Assembly (NCBI RefSeq): GCF_030580655.1
Contig: NZ_JAUQTB010000009.1
Span: 92,449 to 156,448, forward strand
Direction: 5' to 3'
Source: Paenibacillus lacisoli
GTDB lineage: Bacteria; Bacillota; Bacilli; Paenibacillales; Paenibacillaceae
Length of the DNA stretch: 64,000 nt
Both the position numbers and the translations under genes were made by a program. Numbering within the stretch: the first letter of the stretch is position 1; each line of letters opens with the position of its first letter. The notes beneath the pieces are model-generated. The model did not search any database. It had not been told where the DNA came from and worked only from the letters and a program-made list of their open reading frames with translations. Shown piece after piece: positions 43,360 through 50,748 of this stretch.

Positions 43360-43389
43360 ATAATAGGCAGGCTTGCCGACGGTTGTCAA
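43360..43389 (-). promoter_or_regulatory. promoter of the VTT gene, placed for a leaderless transcript
   Basis: On the minus strand TTGACA (43384-43389), 18 bases, TATTAT (43360-43365). Seven bases later comes the ATG, about where transcription should begin. Confidence 0.6.
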
Positions 43390-43420
43390 TCTTTTGCCTG
43401 GATCATTAGATGCTGTGCTG

Positions 43421-43723
43421 TCAGTATATCCGTCTTGACTGGACGAAACGTAAAGTATAATCCATGAGCAGTCCAACCAGCAGATAGGAAATGAAGTGAA
43501 TGATGTATGCAGGATAACGAAGAGAAATAAGCGCGCTGTTCGTCTCCCATGAATGGTTGCCCGAATCCCTTAACCAGGTTCCGAACGGCTCCCGGTTTAG
43601 CAGCAATTCCACAACCGGATTACCATGGATCAGCATCATATTTGCCAGACCGCTCCCCATACAGTCACACAAACAGATCAACAAACTGGCTGTGCCCATC
43701 CAGAAGAAACCTTTCCTATATAT
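43421..43723 (-). CDS. small membrane protein, possible ATA start
   Basis: A protein with hydrophobic segments at both ends (TASLLICLCDCMGSGLANMM; PAYIIHFISYLLVGLLMDYT) and the hydrophilic centre EPFGTWLRDSGNHSWETNS. From the ATG at 43699 it has 92 residues but only a weak AAAGG. The perfect AGGAGG (43732-43737) lies 8 bases before an in-frame ATA at 43721-43723, giving 100 residues with a positively charged start (YRKGFFW). I list the longer form; the ATG start remains possible. Function is unknown. Confidence 0.6.
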   Translation of the reverse strand: MYRKGFFWMGTASLLICLCDCMGSGLANMMLIHGNPVVELLLNREPFGTWLRDSGNHSWETNSALISLRYPAYIIHFISYLLVGLLMDYTLRFVQSRRIY

Positions 43724-43751
43724 TGGACTCCCCTCCTGTTAAATGCCGTAT

Positions 43752-43793
43752 GATAAAAAGACAGCTCTCCCCTTCGCTTCGGGACAGCTGTCT
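43752..43793 (-). terminator. terminator of the 22-residue peptide gene
   Basis: AAGACAGCT (43757-43765) pairs with AGCTGTCTT (43785-43793), extended by TCCC/GGGA, and TTTTT follows on the minus strand. Confidence 0.85.
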
Positions 43794-43831
43794 TATACGA
43801 TGCCTGGAATAAGCCCGCTTAGCCGCCGAAA

Positions 43832-43900
43832 TCAGACCGCAGGGGACACCGACAGGAACAGCAGTATGGCAGTCAACAAGGCAAGCGAACGCAGCTTCAT
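43832..43900 (-). CDS. 22-residue hydrophobic peptide gene
   Basis: MKLRSLALLTAILLF followed by LSVSPAV and a TGA. The frame begins eight bases after a perfect AGGAGGAG, about 36 bases after a predicted transcription start (promoter 43943-43971), and ends about 40 bases before a strong terminator. The message would be about 185 bases with no other gene on it. The product is a charged start plus a single membrane-spanning or signal-peptide-like segment. It could be a small membrane protein, a secreted signal, or a toxin-like peptide. Confidence 0.7.
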   Translation of the reverse strand: MKLRSLALLTAILLFLSVSPAV

Positions 43901-43942
43901 TCGACAATCTCCTCCTATGTATGCGTTATCAGATATGCAGCA

Positions 43943-43971
43943 ATTATACAGTCCTCGCCGCGATCATACAA
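43943..43971 (-). promoter_or_regulatory. promoter of the 22-residue peptide gene
   Basis: On the minus strand TTGTAT (43966-43971), 17 bases, TATAAT (43943-43948). Confidence 0.75.
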
Positions 43972-44031
43972 TAAACCCCAGTAAAATCCATCCAAAAGTA
44001 ACAGCTTCATCTCAAGCAAGGAGTAAAAGCC

Positions 44032-45120
44032 CTATTCCGATCCACCAGCTCTACGACGGTCCACCAGGCGGAAAAGCAGCCGAAGCAGCGGAGGTACAGC
44101 TAGAAAAATAAAAAACGTGCGAAACACCTGATAGCCCGCAACGATGGACAGGTTAGCACCGATTTCATGAGCAATAATTCCCATCTGATCCATCCCGCCT
44201 GGAGCCAGGCTGAGCAGTGCCGTTGCCATTGACACCGGCTGCAGCACGGTCAGCAGCGCGCTGAGTCCAAGTGCACCGGCGATCAGCAGCAGGGCACTCC
44301 CTACAGCGACCAGGAAGGACCGGCGATGCTGTATTAGCTGATCCATCTTGAGCATAAGCCCGATATGAATCCCGACCAGCAGCTGCGCTGCATCAATGAT
44401 CAGCTTGGGCAGCACCGGTCCATGAAGACCACATAGTTGAAGCGCTGCGGTAATCAGTGCCGGGCCCAGGAAAAAGGCAGTCGGAAAATGAATCCGGTTC
44501 CCGAGCCATGCAGCAGCCATGCTGGCCGCCGCAAAAAGGATCAGCTCCGGATACAGCCCGCTCCAGCTGACAGCCGCCGACTGTAAAGGGCCTTGGTCCC
44601 CGTGCACCGCCCCGAAGAACGGACTGAATACAATCAGAGGTGTCAGGATGACGATCATCATCAGCCTAACGACCTGCGTCAGGGTGACGACCGTCAGATT
44701 AATCCCCCTGGTCTCTTCCGCCAGTGCAATGACCTGGGTGAGTCCGCCCGGGATACTGCCAAGCAGCGCGGTACGGTAGTCAATCTTGGAAATTCGTGAT
44801 ACCAGCCACGCGATTCCTGCACAGAACAGCAGCAGCATAGCAGTCAATATCAGCATATAGGGCAGTTCCGTACCCATCCGCCGGAGCGCCTGCACCGTCA
44901 GCGACATACCAATCGTGTATCCTACTATCATTAAGCCTGTATTGCGCAGGCCTGCTGGCCACACATACCTATTCTTTATCAGACTTGAACCTATTAATGA
45001 ACCGATCATCGGGCCGAGCAGCCAGGGAATCGGCAGGTGAATCAGACTGAACAGCAGCCCTCCTGCTGCTCCTGTAATCAAGGTTAATCCGATCTGCAAG
45101 CATTTCTCTTTGCTGTACAC
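44032..45120 (-). CDS. AbrB-family membrane protein (putative transporter)
   Basis: A 362-residue membrane protein with about ten hydrophobic segments in two similar halves. Each half has the family motif: PIPWLLGPMIGSLIGSS near residue 30, and HFPTAFFLGPALITAALQL near 210; SIPGGLTQVIALAEE and SLAPGGMDQMGIIAHEIGAN mark the same place in each half. The family is often misnamed ammonia monooxygenase or AbrB regulator; it is an uncharacterised transporter-like group. The start is GTG at 45120 after GGAGGAG. Confidence 0.85.
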   Translation of the reverse strand: MYSKEKCLQIGLTLITGAAGGLLFSLIHLPIPWLLGPMIGSLIGSSLIKNRYVWPAGLRNTGLMIVGYTIGMSLTVQALRRMGTELPYMLILTAMLLLFCAGIAWLVSRISKIDYRTALLGSIPGGLTQVIALAEETRGINLTVVTLTQVVRLMMIVILTPLIVFSPFFGAVHGDQGPLQSAAVSWSGLYPELILFAAASMAAAWLGNRIHFPTAFFLGPALITAALQLCGLHGPVLPKLIIDAAQLLVGIHIGLMLKMDQLIQHRRSFLVAVGSALLLIAGALGLSALLTVLQPVSMATALLSLAPGGMDQMGIIAHEIGANLSIVAGYQVFRTFFIFLAVPPLLRLLFRLVDRRRAGGSE

Positions 45121-45221
45121 CTCGTTCTCCTCCGCTCATCAAGAATTCCATCTATCATAACACGGATCTCTCCCCTCAAAATACAAATGACCGTCATTAC
45201 TGGCTCACTTCCAGACAGCAC

Positions 45222-45246
45222 AAAAAAAGCCAGCCCTTCGGCTGCC
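45222..45246 (-). terminator. probable terminator of the RNA repair operon
   Basis: CAGCC and GGCTG pair around four bases on the minus strand and a seven-T run follows. The stem is short, but the T-run is strong. It lies about 100 bases past the RNA ligase stop. Confidence 0.5.
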
Positions 45247-45342
45247 CATCCTGTTCTCTGCTATTGAATTGACCGCTGATTATTACATTGGACTCACCCC
45301 TTCGTTTATCTATACTTGATCATTTCTGCTTCATCTGCCCGG

Positions 45343-45978
45343 TTACCTGCTCAATCCATTCGGCTCAATCGGTCTGCTCAGCCAGTGCTCATCCGTCTGT
45401 ACATGATTCTGGCGTACGAATTTGGCGAGGTTCTGCCGGAACTCCGAATATGGAAACGCTGCTGTATTCCGGACTACATATCCTTCCTGTACTCCGCCGG
45501 CTGTTGATTTCTCCGTATAACAGGCTTTCAATGCCTTTTCATCCCATGGCCCGCGGTACAATACCGGTACAGTCACAAGGCCAAGACGCTGTGCCCATTC
45601 TTCGGTCTCATCCCAGGACAGGCAGACATTCTGCTCATTCCAGACCGAGAACAGCATGAAGTAACCGGGAAGATCCGAATACTCGATCGAGTGCTTAGCA
45701 TATACATTCTCCCCGCACAGGCGGTAGCCTTCCGGAATCAGATAACGGATGCTTCCATGAATCGTCTTCACGGGATGGCGTGATGGATGATCTTTGCTGT
45801 CAAGGGACCGTGCATGGATAAAGTCACGATACATCGTCGTATTCTCTCCGTCCATTTTTTCCGTCACAACGACATCTTTACCTGTAAAACACCCGGCAGA
45901 CTGCAAAATTTTATCATCATTCGTATAGCTGCGTGACCAGGGAAGGTGCATCGTTTTGGGATACTTGATTCTGCTCAT
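45343..45978 (-). CDS. RNA ligase family protein
   Basis: A 211-residue covalent nucleotidyltransferase. Motif I is TEKMDGENTTMY, with the AMP-accepting lysine near residue 41. GENVYAKHSI (IIIa-like), GYFMLFSVW (motif III), EGYVVRN (motif IV) and LAKFVRQ (motif V) follow in order. It should seal 5'-phosphate and 3'-hydroxyl RNA ends. It is shorter than T4 Rnl1 and lacks an extra C-terminal domain. It begins 42 bases after a kinase-HD gene, the partner needed to prepare damaged ends. GGGGGTG precedes the ATG. Confidence 0.88.
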   Translation of the reverse strand: MSRIKYPKTMHLPWSRSYTNDDKILQSAGCFTGKDVVVTEKMDGENTTMYRDFIHARSLDSKDHPSRHPVKTIHGSIRYLIPEGYRLCGENVYAKHSIEYSDLPGYFMLFSVWNEQNVCLSWDETEEWAQRLGLVTVPVLYRGPWDEKALKACYTEKSTAGGVQEGYVVRNTAAFPYSEFRQNLAKFVRQNHVQTDEHWLSRPIEPNGLSR

Positions 45979-46020
45979 TGATTTTCACCCCCTTCTATTA
46001 AAATGGGATCGGAGTTAATT

Positions 46021-46980
46021 CTATTTACCGAAGGTGTCTCCTTCCGCGAAGAAGTACAGCTTCGACAGCATGTCGGCGCCTGCCAGATGGTAAATCTTAG
46101 ATGCTCCGGCATCACCGCCGTGCAGGATCTCCATGTGCAGGCTGACCCGTGCAGCCACATCCAGTACAAATTCATCGTCATAACCCAGCTCCTTCAATGC
46201 ATGACAAGTCATGCTTGCGGAGATATGCTCATGACCATAGTAAGAGTAATAGCCTCTGGCCGGCTTCCATACCTTGCAGAACGGCTTGCCCGCGTCATGA
46301 AACAGGGCTGCCAGCTGCATCGCCAGCAGGTCTTCCCCTTCATAGAATACGTTCATGTATTCCAGAACGGCATACGTGTGCCGGGATAAGGTTCTGGAGT
46401 GATACGGATTCTCCTGATCAAAGCCGATCATTTGTGCAAAATAGGCGCACCCCGCCAGATGATGAAACAGCTCATCATGATCCGGCATTTGCTGCAGCAG
46501 CCGCTCCAGCTCACTGCGCTCCAGGCCGACAGGCTGCGGTGTATGCACGATATGCAGCTGATCAAACCCTTCGCCCTTCATCGGAAGCTCCATGTTTTTG
46601 GCATACTTGGTCAATATTCGATCATCAAGACGGCGCTTGCGCTGTCCGATTCGGTCTCTGGACATGTCATACGGTGTATCAACGATATAACCATCGACCG
46701 GAACATTATGAAATCTCTTCAGGAATTGCAGCCGGCGGGAGCGATCCCCGTTGGTCGCATCGAAGATAACCTCCTGTCCTGCGGACAGTGCCTGTTCAAT
46801 CTGGCGAAACGCCTCGTTAAATACGGCGTAGCTGTTCTTCTGCCTGCTCTCAGCTCCAAAAAGCTGCTGACGGACCGCATCCGTAGAAACGATTTGGGCA
46901 CGTCTGGATTTAGACAGCGTCTTGGCATAATGTGACTTGCCGCTGCCGGGCATACCGACCAGCATGTGAATTCTGCTCAT
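46021..46980 (-). CDS. polynucleotide kinase / HD phosphohydrolase (RNA end-healing enzyme)
   Basis: A 319-residue bifunctional protein. The N-terminal P-loop kinase has GMPGSGKSHYAK, STDAVRQQLFG and the lid-like DRIGQRKRRL, like T4 Pnkp. The C-terminal half is an HD domain: SRTLSRHTYAVLEYM, ALFHDAGKPFCK and YYGHEHISAS hold the metal-binding His and Asp residues. Kinase and HD together would phosphorylate 5' ends and clear 3'/2',3'-cyclic phosphates. The adjacent RNA ligase completes repair. AAAGGAGGTG fits the ATG at 46980; a GTG at 46989 is possible. Confidence 0.85.
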   Translation of the reverse strand: MSRIHMLVGMPGSGKSHYAKTLSKSRRAQIVSTDAVRQQLFGAESRQKNSYAVFNEAFRQIEQALSAGQEVIFDATNGDRSRRLQFLKRFHNVPVDGYIVDTPYDMSRDRIGQRKRRLDDRILTKYAKNMELPMKGEGFDQLHIVHTPQPVGLERSELERLLQQMPDHDELFHHLAGCAYFAQMIGFDQENPYHSRTLSRHTYAVLEYMNVFYEGEDLLAMQLAALFHDAGKPFCKVWKPARGYYSYYGHEHISASMTCHALKELGYDDEFVLDVAARVSLHMEILHGGDAGASKIYHLAGADMLSKLYFFAEGDTFGK

Positions 46981-47272
46981 TATATTCACCTCCTTTCCAG
47001 TCCAACATGGTGCTGGAGGTCTGCTGATCTTCTGCTGAACTCACACCGTTCTCACCACCTTCCGTTACTAAAGGATAATCCAGTATTTTACTATATCATG
47101 ATCTGCTGCAGGAATTCCACAATCTTTCCCAAGGCCCGGCTCTTTCAGGGCAAATGTCGTAAAAAGAAGTCCCTGATTTGAGAGTCTACGGGCGAAATGG
47201 TAGAATATGCAGCAAAACGATAGAACACGAAATCGAAAGAATCAGTGACACAAAACTGAGGAGGATTCTTAA

Positions 47273-48334
47273 ATGAGTGAAGAAGCAAGCACAGCCGGCT
47301 GGGATGCTATTGACAAGGCGCTGCGGACATTATATCCCGATCAGGAGCCCAAACATTATGGTACTTTGATCTCATATATGCTGGGAGGGCCCGACCCGCT
47401 GGATGGCATCAGTGTCTATGATGTACAGGAACCCCGTCCGCATTGGCATTTTGTAACCTATGGATTCTCTGAGCTGTATGACAAGGAGTCTGATAACAAG
47501 GACTACAGCGGCTTTGGTTTTGAATTAACCTTCCGGCTTGCCAAGGAAGGCGGTGAGGCGGAGCCGCCTGCCTGGGCGCACAACCTGCTGCAGAATATGG
47601 GCAGATATGTGTTTAACAGCGGCAACGTGTTCCGTCCCGGCGATTACCTGGATGCGAATGGCCCGATCTGTCTCGGCTCCGACACCCTTCTGACTGCTTT
47701 GGCTTTTACGAATGATCCTGAGCTCGGCCTCCTGAATACTCCGAATGGACAGTTGGAATTCATTCAGATGACGGGTATTACAGGGGATGAGCTGGAAGCG
47801 ATGCAAATCTGGAACACGAATGGCCTGCTTAAGTCGGGGGCTGACTACCTGCCCTACTTCATCACAGATCTCACCCGTCCATCGGTACTCTCCCGCGAAA
47901 AGGTTGCTGCTGCCGTCGAGGAAGGAAGTGAAAAGGAAGGCTCCAGTACAGGCTTCCTCTATAATGACCAGCTCAGCTGGCAGTCCGGCAAGAAGGGGAT
48001 GTTCCGCAGTGCCGCTCACACGCTTCAGCTGGGTGCCAAGCAGGCAAAGATCATTGGCAAGCTGCTGCGCGGCCGTATCTTGAAAGGCAGGGAGCTTACC
48101 TTGGTGGGTCCGGAAATCCGGGTTGTATTTGAACCGGGAATAACGTCAGAGCTGGATATCCAGGAGGAAAAAATCCGTCTGCAGCTGGACGAGGAGACCG
48201 TTACCCTGCTGTCTGAGCAGCTGCAGCCCTTGGAGAGCTCTTTCAGCTTACCGGCATTCAAAGGACTGACGATCCAAATTCTCAAAACCCATATTAAAGA
48301 TACTGAAGGACAAATTGTACACACTATCGGCTGA
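47273..48334 (+). CDS. suppressor-of-fused (SUFU) domain protein
   Basis: A 353-residue soluble protein. The first 200 residues match the bacterial SUFU domain: PHWHFVTYGFSELYDKESDN, SGFGFELTFRLAKEG and WAHNLLQNMGRYVFNSGNVF. SUFU belongs with SUKH-type folds and is often an immunity protein. Residues about 230-350 form an additional beta-rich region (LTLVGPEIRVVFEPGITSEL). AGGAGG precedes the ATG. The next gene starts 44 bases on. Confidence 0.85.
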   Translation: MSEEASTAGWDAIDKALRTLYPDQEPKHYGTLISYMLGGPDPLDGISVYDVQEPRPHWHFVTYGFSELYDKESDNKDYSGFGFELTFRLAKEGGEAEPPAWAHNLLQNMGRYVFNSGNVFRPGDYLDANGPICLGSDTLLTALAFTNDPELGLLNTPNGQLEFIQMTGITGDELEAMQIWNTNGLLKSGADYLPYFITDLTRPSVLSREKVAAAVEEGSEKEGSSTGFLYNDQLSWQSGKKGMFRSAAHTLQLGAKQAKIIGKLLRGRILKGRELTLVGPEIRVVFEPGITSELDIQEEKIRLQLDEETVTLLSEQLQPLESSFSLPAFKGLTIQILKTHIKDTEGQIVHTIG

Positions 48335-48378
48335 CAATCAGATCCAGTTTACATGCCGCTGTGATGCAGGAGGATAAC

Positions 48379-48963
48379 ATGAGTAAACTTGTCTTTTTTG
48401 TAGGGCCGGCCGGTGCCGGCAAAACGACACTTGGCCAGGCGATTGCAGCCAGGCACCAGATGACTTTTCTGGATATGGATATTCTGCTGCGGCCAGCATC
48501 CCGGTTGATAATGACCATGCAAGGACTGGATCCGGATGACCGGGATTCGCCGGAATACAAGCGGCTGTGCCGGGATCTCGGCTACCAGATCACCATGGAA
48601 GCAGCCCTTGACAATGTGCGGCTGGGCATCGATACGGTTGTCGTCGGTCCATTTACCAAGGAGATGCAGGATGCGGAATGGATCAGCCGAGAGCTTGCAC
48701 GCATCGGCTTTTCCGTGGAAGAAGTGGACGTCAAAGCTGCTGTCGTTTATCTTCCGCATGAATCCCTGTATCAGGAGCGCATTGCCAGACGGGGCCTGAA
48801 GCTGGATGCCTGGAAGCTGGAGCGCTGGGAAGAGTTTCGGTCTTCTCTCGCACCGCGTACCCTGGCCTGGCGAATTCCGGAATCATCCATTGCTTATATC
48901 AATAACTCGAATCCAGATACGGAGAAGACATTAATGCAGATCGAGAACTGGATCTGGCCGTAA
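48379..48963 (+). CDS. P-loop kinase-like ATPase
   Basis: A 194-residue protein with Walker A VGPAGAGKTT at residues 9-18, FLDMDILLRPA as a substrate/Walker B-like strand, and a basic C-terminal half (ERIARRGLKLDAWKLERWEE). It resembles small-molecule or nucleotide kinases such as shikimate kinase or the AAA_33 group. Its substrate is unknown. GGAGG precedes the ATG at 48379. It follows the SUFU gene in the same direction and may be cotranscribed. Confidence 0.75.
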   Translation: MSKLVFFVGPAGAGKTTLGQAIAARHQMTFLDMDILLRPASRLIMTMQGLDPDDRDSPEYKRLCRDLGYQITMEAALDNVRLGIDTVVVGPFTKEMQDAEWISRELARIGFSVEEVDVKAAVVYLPHESLYQERIARRGLKLDAWKLERWEEFRSSLAPRTLAWRIPESSIAYINNSNPDTEKTLMQIENWIWP

Positions 48964-49051
48964 CCAGCAGTTCCTAAAGGATGGTATAGGCAAAAGCCGC
49001 AGTTACTGCGTAATAGCTGAATGACGATGACAGCTCAAGAAGCCTTCAGAT

Positions 49052-49080
49052 TTGATTTAAGAACGTACGTTCGGTATAAT
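49052..49080 (+). promoter_or_regulatory. promoter of the 59-residue gene
   Basis: TTGATT (49052-49057), 17 bases, TATAAT (49075-49080). Confidence 0.75.
49061..49072. promoter_or_regulatory. LexA (SOS) box
   Basis: GAACGTACGTTC is a perfect palindrome matching the Bacillus LexA consensus GAAC-N4-GTTC. It lies wholly between the -35 and -10 of the promoter, the classical repressing position. Confidence 0.75.
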
Positions 49081-49134
49081 CTATTTAGGTCAATAGGGTA
49101 ATGGTAGTACGATCCTGAATATGGAGATACGCTG

Positions 49135-49314
49135 ATGGACGACAAATTTATTCAAGAGCTTCGCGATACGCACCCCGAAGATAAACGCAGGCCGGAACTG
49201 CTGATTCAGGGGATGAAAGATACACTGCAGGAACGCAAGGAGTTAAACGTATTTAAACGATGGTTGTGGCGTCAGCGCAACAAGCGGAAGTTAACCGACC
49301 GTTTCAAGCGCTAG
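49135..49314 (+). CDS. 59-residue basic protein, probably SOS-induced
   Basis: MDDKFIQELRDTHPEDKRRP begins the frame and FKRWLWRQRNKRKLTDRFKR ends it. The product is soluble, highly charged, and basic at the C-terminus, as if it bound nucleic acid or the membrane surface. A TGGAGA site lies upstream. The promoter carries a LexA box, so expression should rise on DNA damage. I do not recognise the family. A strong hairpin follows. Confidence 0.7.
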   Translation: MDDKFIQELRDTHPEDKRRPELLIQGMKDTLQERKELNVFKRWLWRQRNKRKLTDRFKR

Positions 49315-49330
49315 TCCGCTGAACATGAAG

Positions 49331-49361
49331 AAGACCCTCCGGCAAGATGCCGGAGGGTCTT
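49331..49361. terminator. bidirectional terminator
   Basis: AAGACCCTCCGGC and GCCGGAGGGTCTT pair around AAGAT. It serves the SOS-type gene from one side and the peptide gene from the other. Confidence 0.75.
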
Positions 49362-49386
49362 CGGAGTTCTGTATGATGACTGAAGG

Positions 49387-49494
49387 TTAGCCGTTCACCC
49401 CATGATTAAAAAGCTGAAGAAGAACAGAAGAAGCAGGAAGTACAATGCTAACAAAGACTGCTGCCGTAAACAGTGTCAGGATTTTTTTTCTCAA
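49387..49494 (-). CDS. exported signalling-peptide precursor (Phr/Pap/Alo-like), partner of the TPR receptor
   Basis: A 35-residue peptide. It starts with TTG at 49494, nine bases after AAGGAG (49504-49509). It reads RKKILTLFTAAVFVSIVLPA after the start, a secretion signal with charged and hydrophobic parts, then SSVLLQLFNHGVNG and a TAA. The ribosome binding site and first codons lie inside the 3' end of the receptor gene (47-base overlap), as in Rap-Phr pairs. The C-terminal few residues would be the active signal after export and processing, then re-import by an Opp-type transporter such as the one at 6-12 kb. Confidence 0.75.
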   Translation of the reverse strand: MRKKILTLFTAAVFVSIVLPASSVLLQLFNHGVNG

Positions 49495-50305
49495 AAGAAT
49501 GCACTCCTTCAAAAATGGATTGATACTTCACCTGCTGTTCAACTGAGGCGTAGGGTCTTACCATTTCATACATGGAAATTAGTGTAACAATCTCCTTGTA
49601 TATGTTCATTGTAACCGCAATCGCAAAATATTCAAGCATATATTTCACTGCATTCTCATATTGCTGCCGTCTCACATAATAGAGTACCAGCTCGTTCAAG
49701 AGCTTGACATAGTAGACCCGGTTCCCTGTGTCCTCCAGACCGCCGAATGTCTCCATCTCCTCTTCAAAATCTGCTAGAGCCAGGTCCACATCCCAGTCAT
49801 TCTGATTGGCCGCCTCCATGATGGTAACCAGCCCAGGCAAAACCTCTTCATCATTCTCCATCAGAAATTGTATATATTCCGGCAGCCGCTCCCTCATCCC
49901 TGACAGCAGATCAACAGCATAGGTATTGGCATGAGCAAACTGCCTGAACAGCGCCACTTCCTCCTCTCCTTCATGGTTCAGGTCCTTGAACCACGTAAGA
50001 TCGGCATATCGGGCTATATAGGATCGGGCTTCATCATAGCGCCTTCTTTTTTGCAAAACGATCGATTTGGCCAAATAGCCATAACCAAAATAGAATACCA
50101 GATGACGCTTCGTACATAAATCGACGGTCAGGACATGGCCCCACATCTGCTGGCTCCTGTACAAACTGTCGGCATTCTGAAGAATATAATCTGCAATCCG
50201 GTCGGCTTCATCCCAATCATTCTGTTTGTAGCTGATTCGAAACAATTCAAACGCTTTATCTAATGGGTGATTACGTTCCGACAACAGGTAGATTTCATCT
50301 TCCAT
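49448..50305 (-). CDS. TPR receptor of RRNPP type without a DNA-binding domain
   Basis: A 285-residue all-helical protein with degenerate TPR repeats (PLDKAFELFRISYKQNDWDE; FYFGYGYLAKSIVLQKRRRY; LLNELVLYYVRRQQYENAVK). In Paenibacillus this kind of C-terminal region usually follows an HTH domain. Here GGAGG lies correctly before the ATG at 50305 and nothing helix-turn-helix-like lies upstream, so it is closer to Rap proteins, which act by binding other proteins. A secreted-peptide gene overlaps its 3' end. The target is unknown. Confidence 0.75.
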   Translation of the reverse strand: MEDEIYLLSERNHPLDKAFELFRISYKQNDWDEADRIADYILQNADSLYRSQQMWGHVLTVDLCTKRHLVFYFGYGYLAKSIVLQKRRRYDEARSYIARYADLTWFKDLNHEGEEEVALFRQFAHANTYAVDLLSGMRERLPEYIQFLMENDEEVLPGLVTIMEAANQNDWDVDLALADFEEEMETFGGLEDTGNRVYYVKLLNELVLYYVRRQQYENAVKYMLEYFAIAVTMNIYKEIVTLISMYEMVRPYASVEQQVKYQSIFEGVHSFEKKNPDTVYGSSLC

Positions 50306-50444
50306 GGCTTACGCCTCCACATTCGAAATTCTCGTTAATCAATGGGAGCCTCTTAGCTGCTAATGTCCGGCAATTTGTACCCACCATAATATTACAAATA
50401 TATACAATATCTAGCTGGATTGCAAAATAATTTTTACGTCCGCT

Positions 50445-50681
50445 TCACCCTCCGGTGCTGCCCATACCAGAGCTACCAAAACCACCATAAGTGCTAGATT
50501 TACCCGAAGTAGAAAATGAACCAGGTGAGGTGGAAGAAGCTGCAGATCCCGGGGAAGTATTGTCATGACGGGTTATGGTCCCGCCGCCGCGCGGAACGGT
50601 CTTTGGTGCCTTGGCCGCCGCCTCGCCGGTCGTCTTGTCCGGCAGTGCACGCTGCCCCGTCGCTGCAGAAGAGCTCGGCAT
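50445..50681 (-). CDS. small Gly/Ser/Thr-rich protein
   Basis: A 78-residue low-complexity protein (TGQRALPDKTTGEAAAKAPK at the start; SSTYGGFGSSGMGSTGG at the end). AAGGGGAA lies 8 bases before the ATG. The composition suggests a disordered or surface/spore-coat protein. No family is recognised and no domain is visible. It could also be a chance frame in a low-complexity region. Confidence 0.45.
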   Translation of the reverse strand: MPSSSAATGQRALPDKTTGEAAAKAPKTVPRGGGTITRHDNTSPGSAASSTSPGSFSTSGKSSTYGGFGSSGMGSTGG

Positions 50682-50748
50682 CTTCTTATTCCCCTTCTGC
50701 AGAAGTCCCGAAATCGTATCACATCAGAACGCGTCAGGCATCAGGGTA

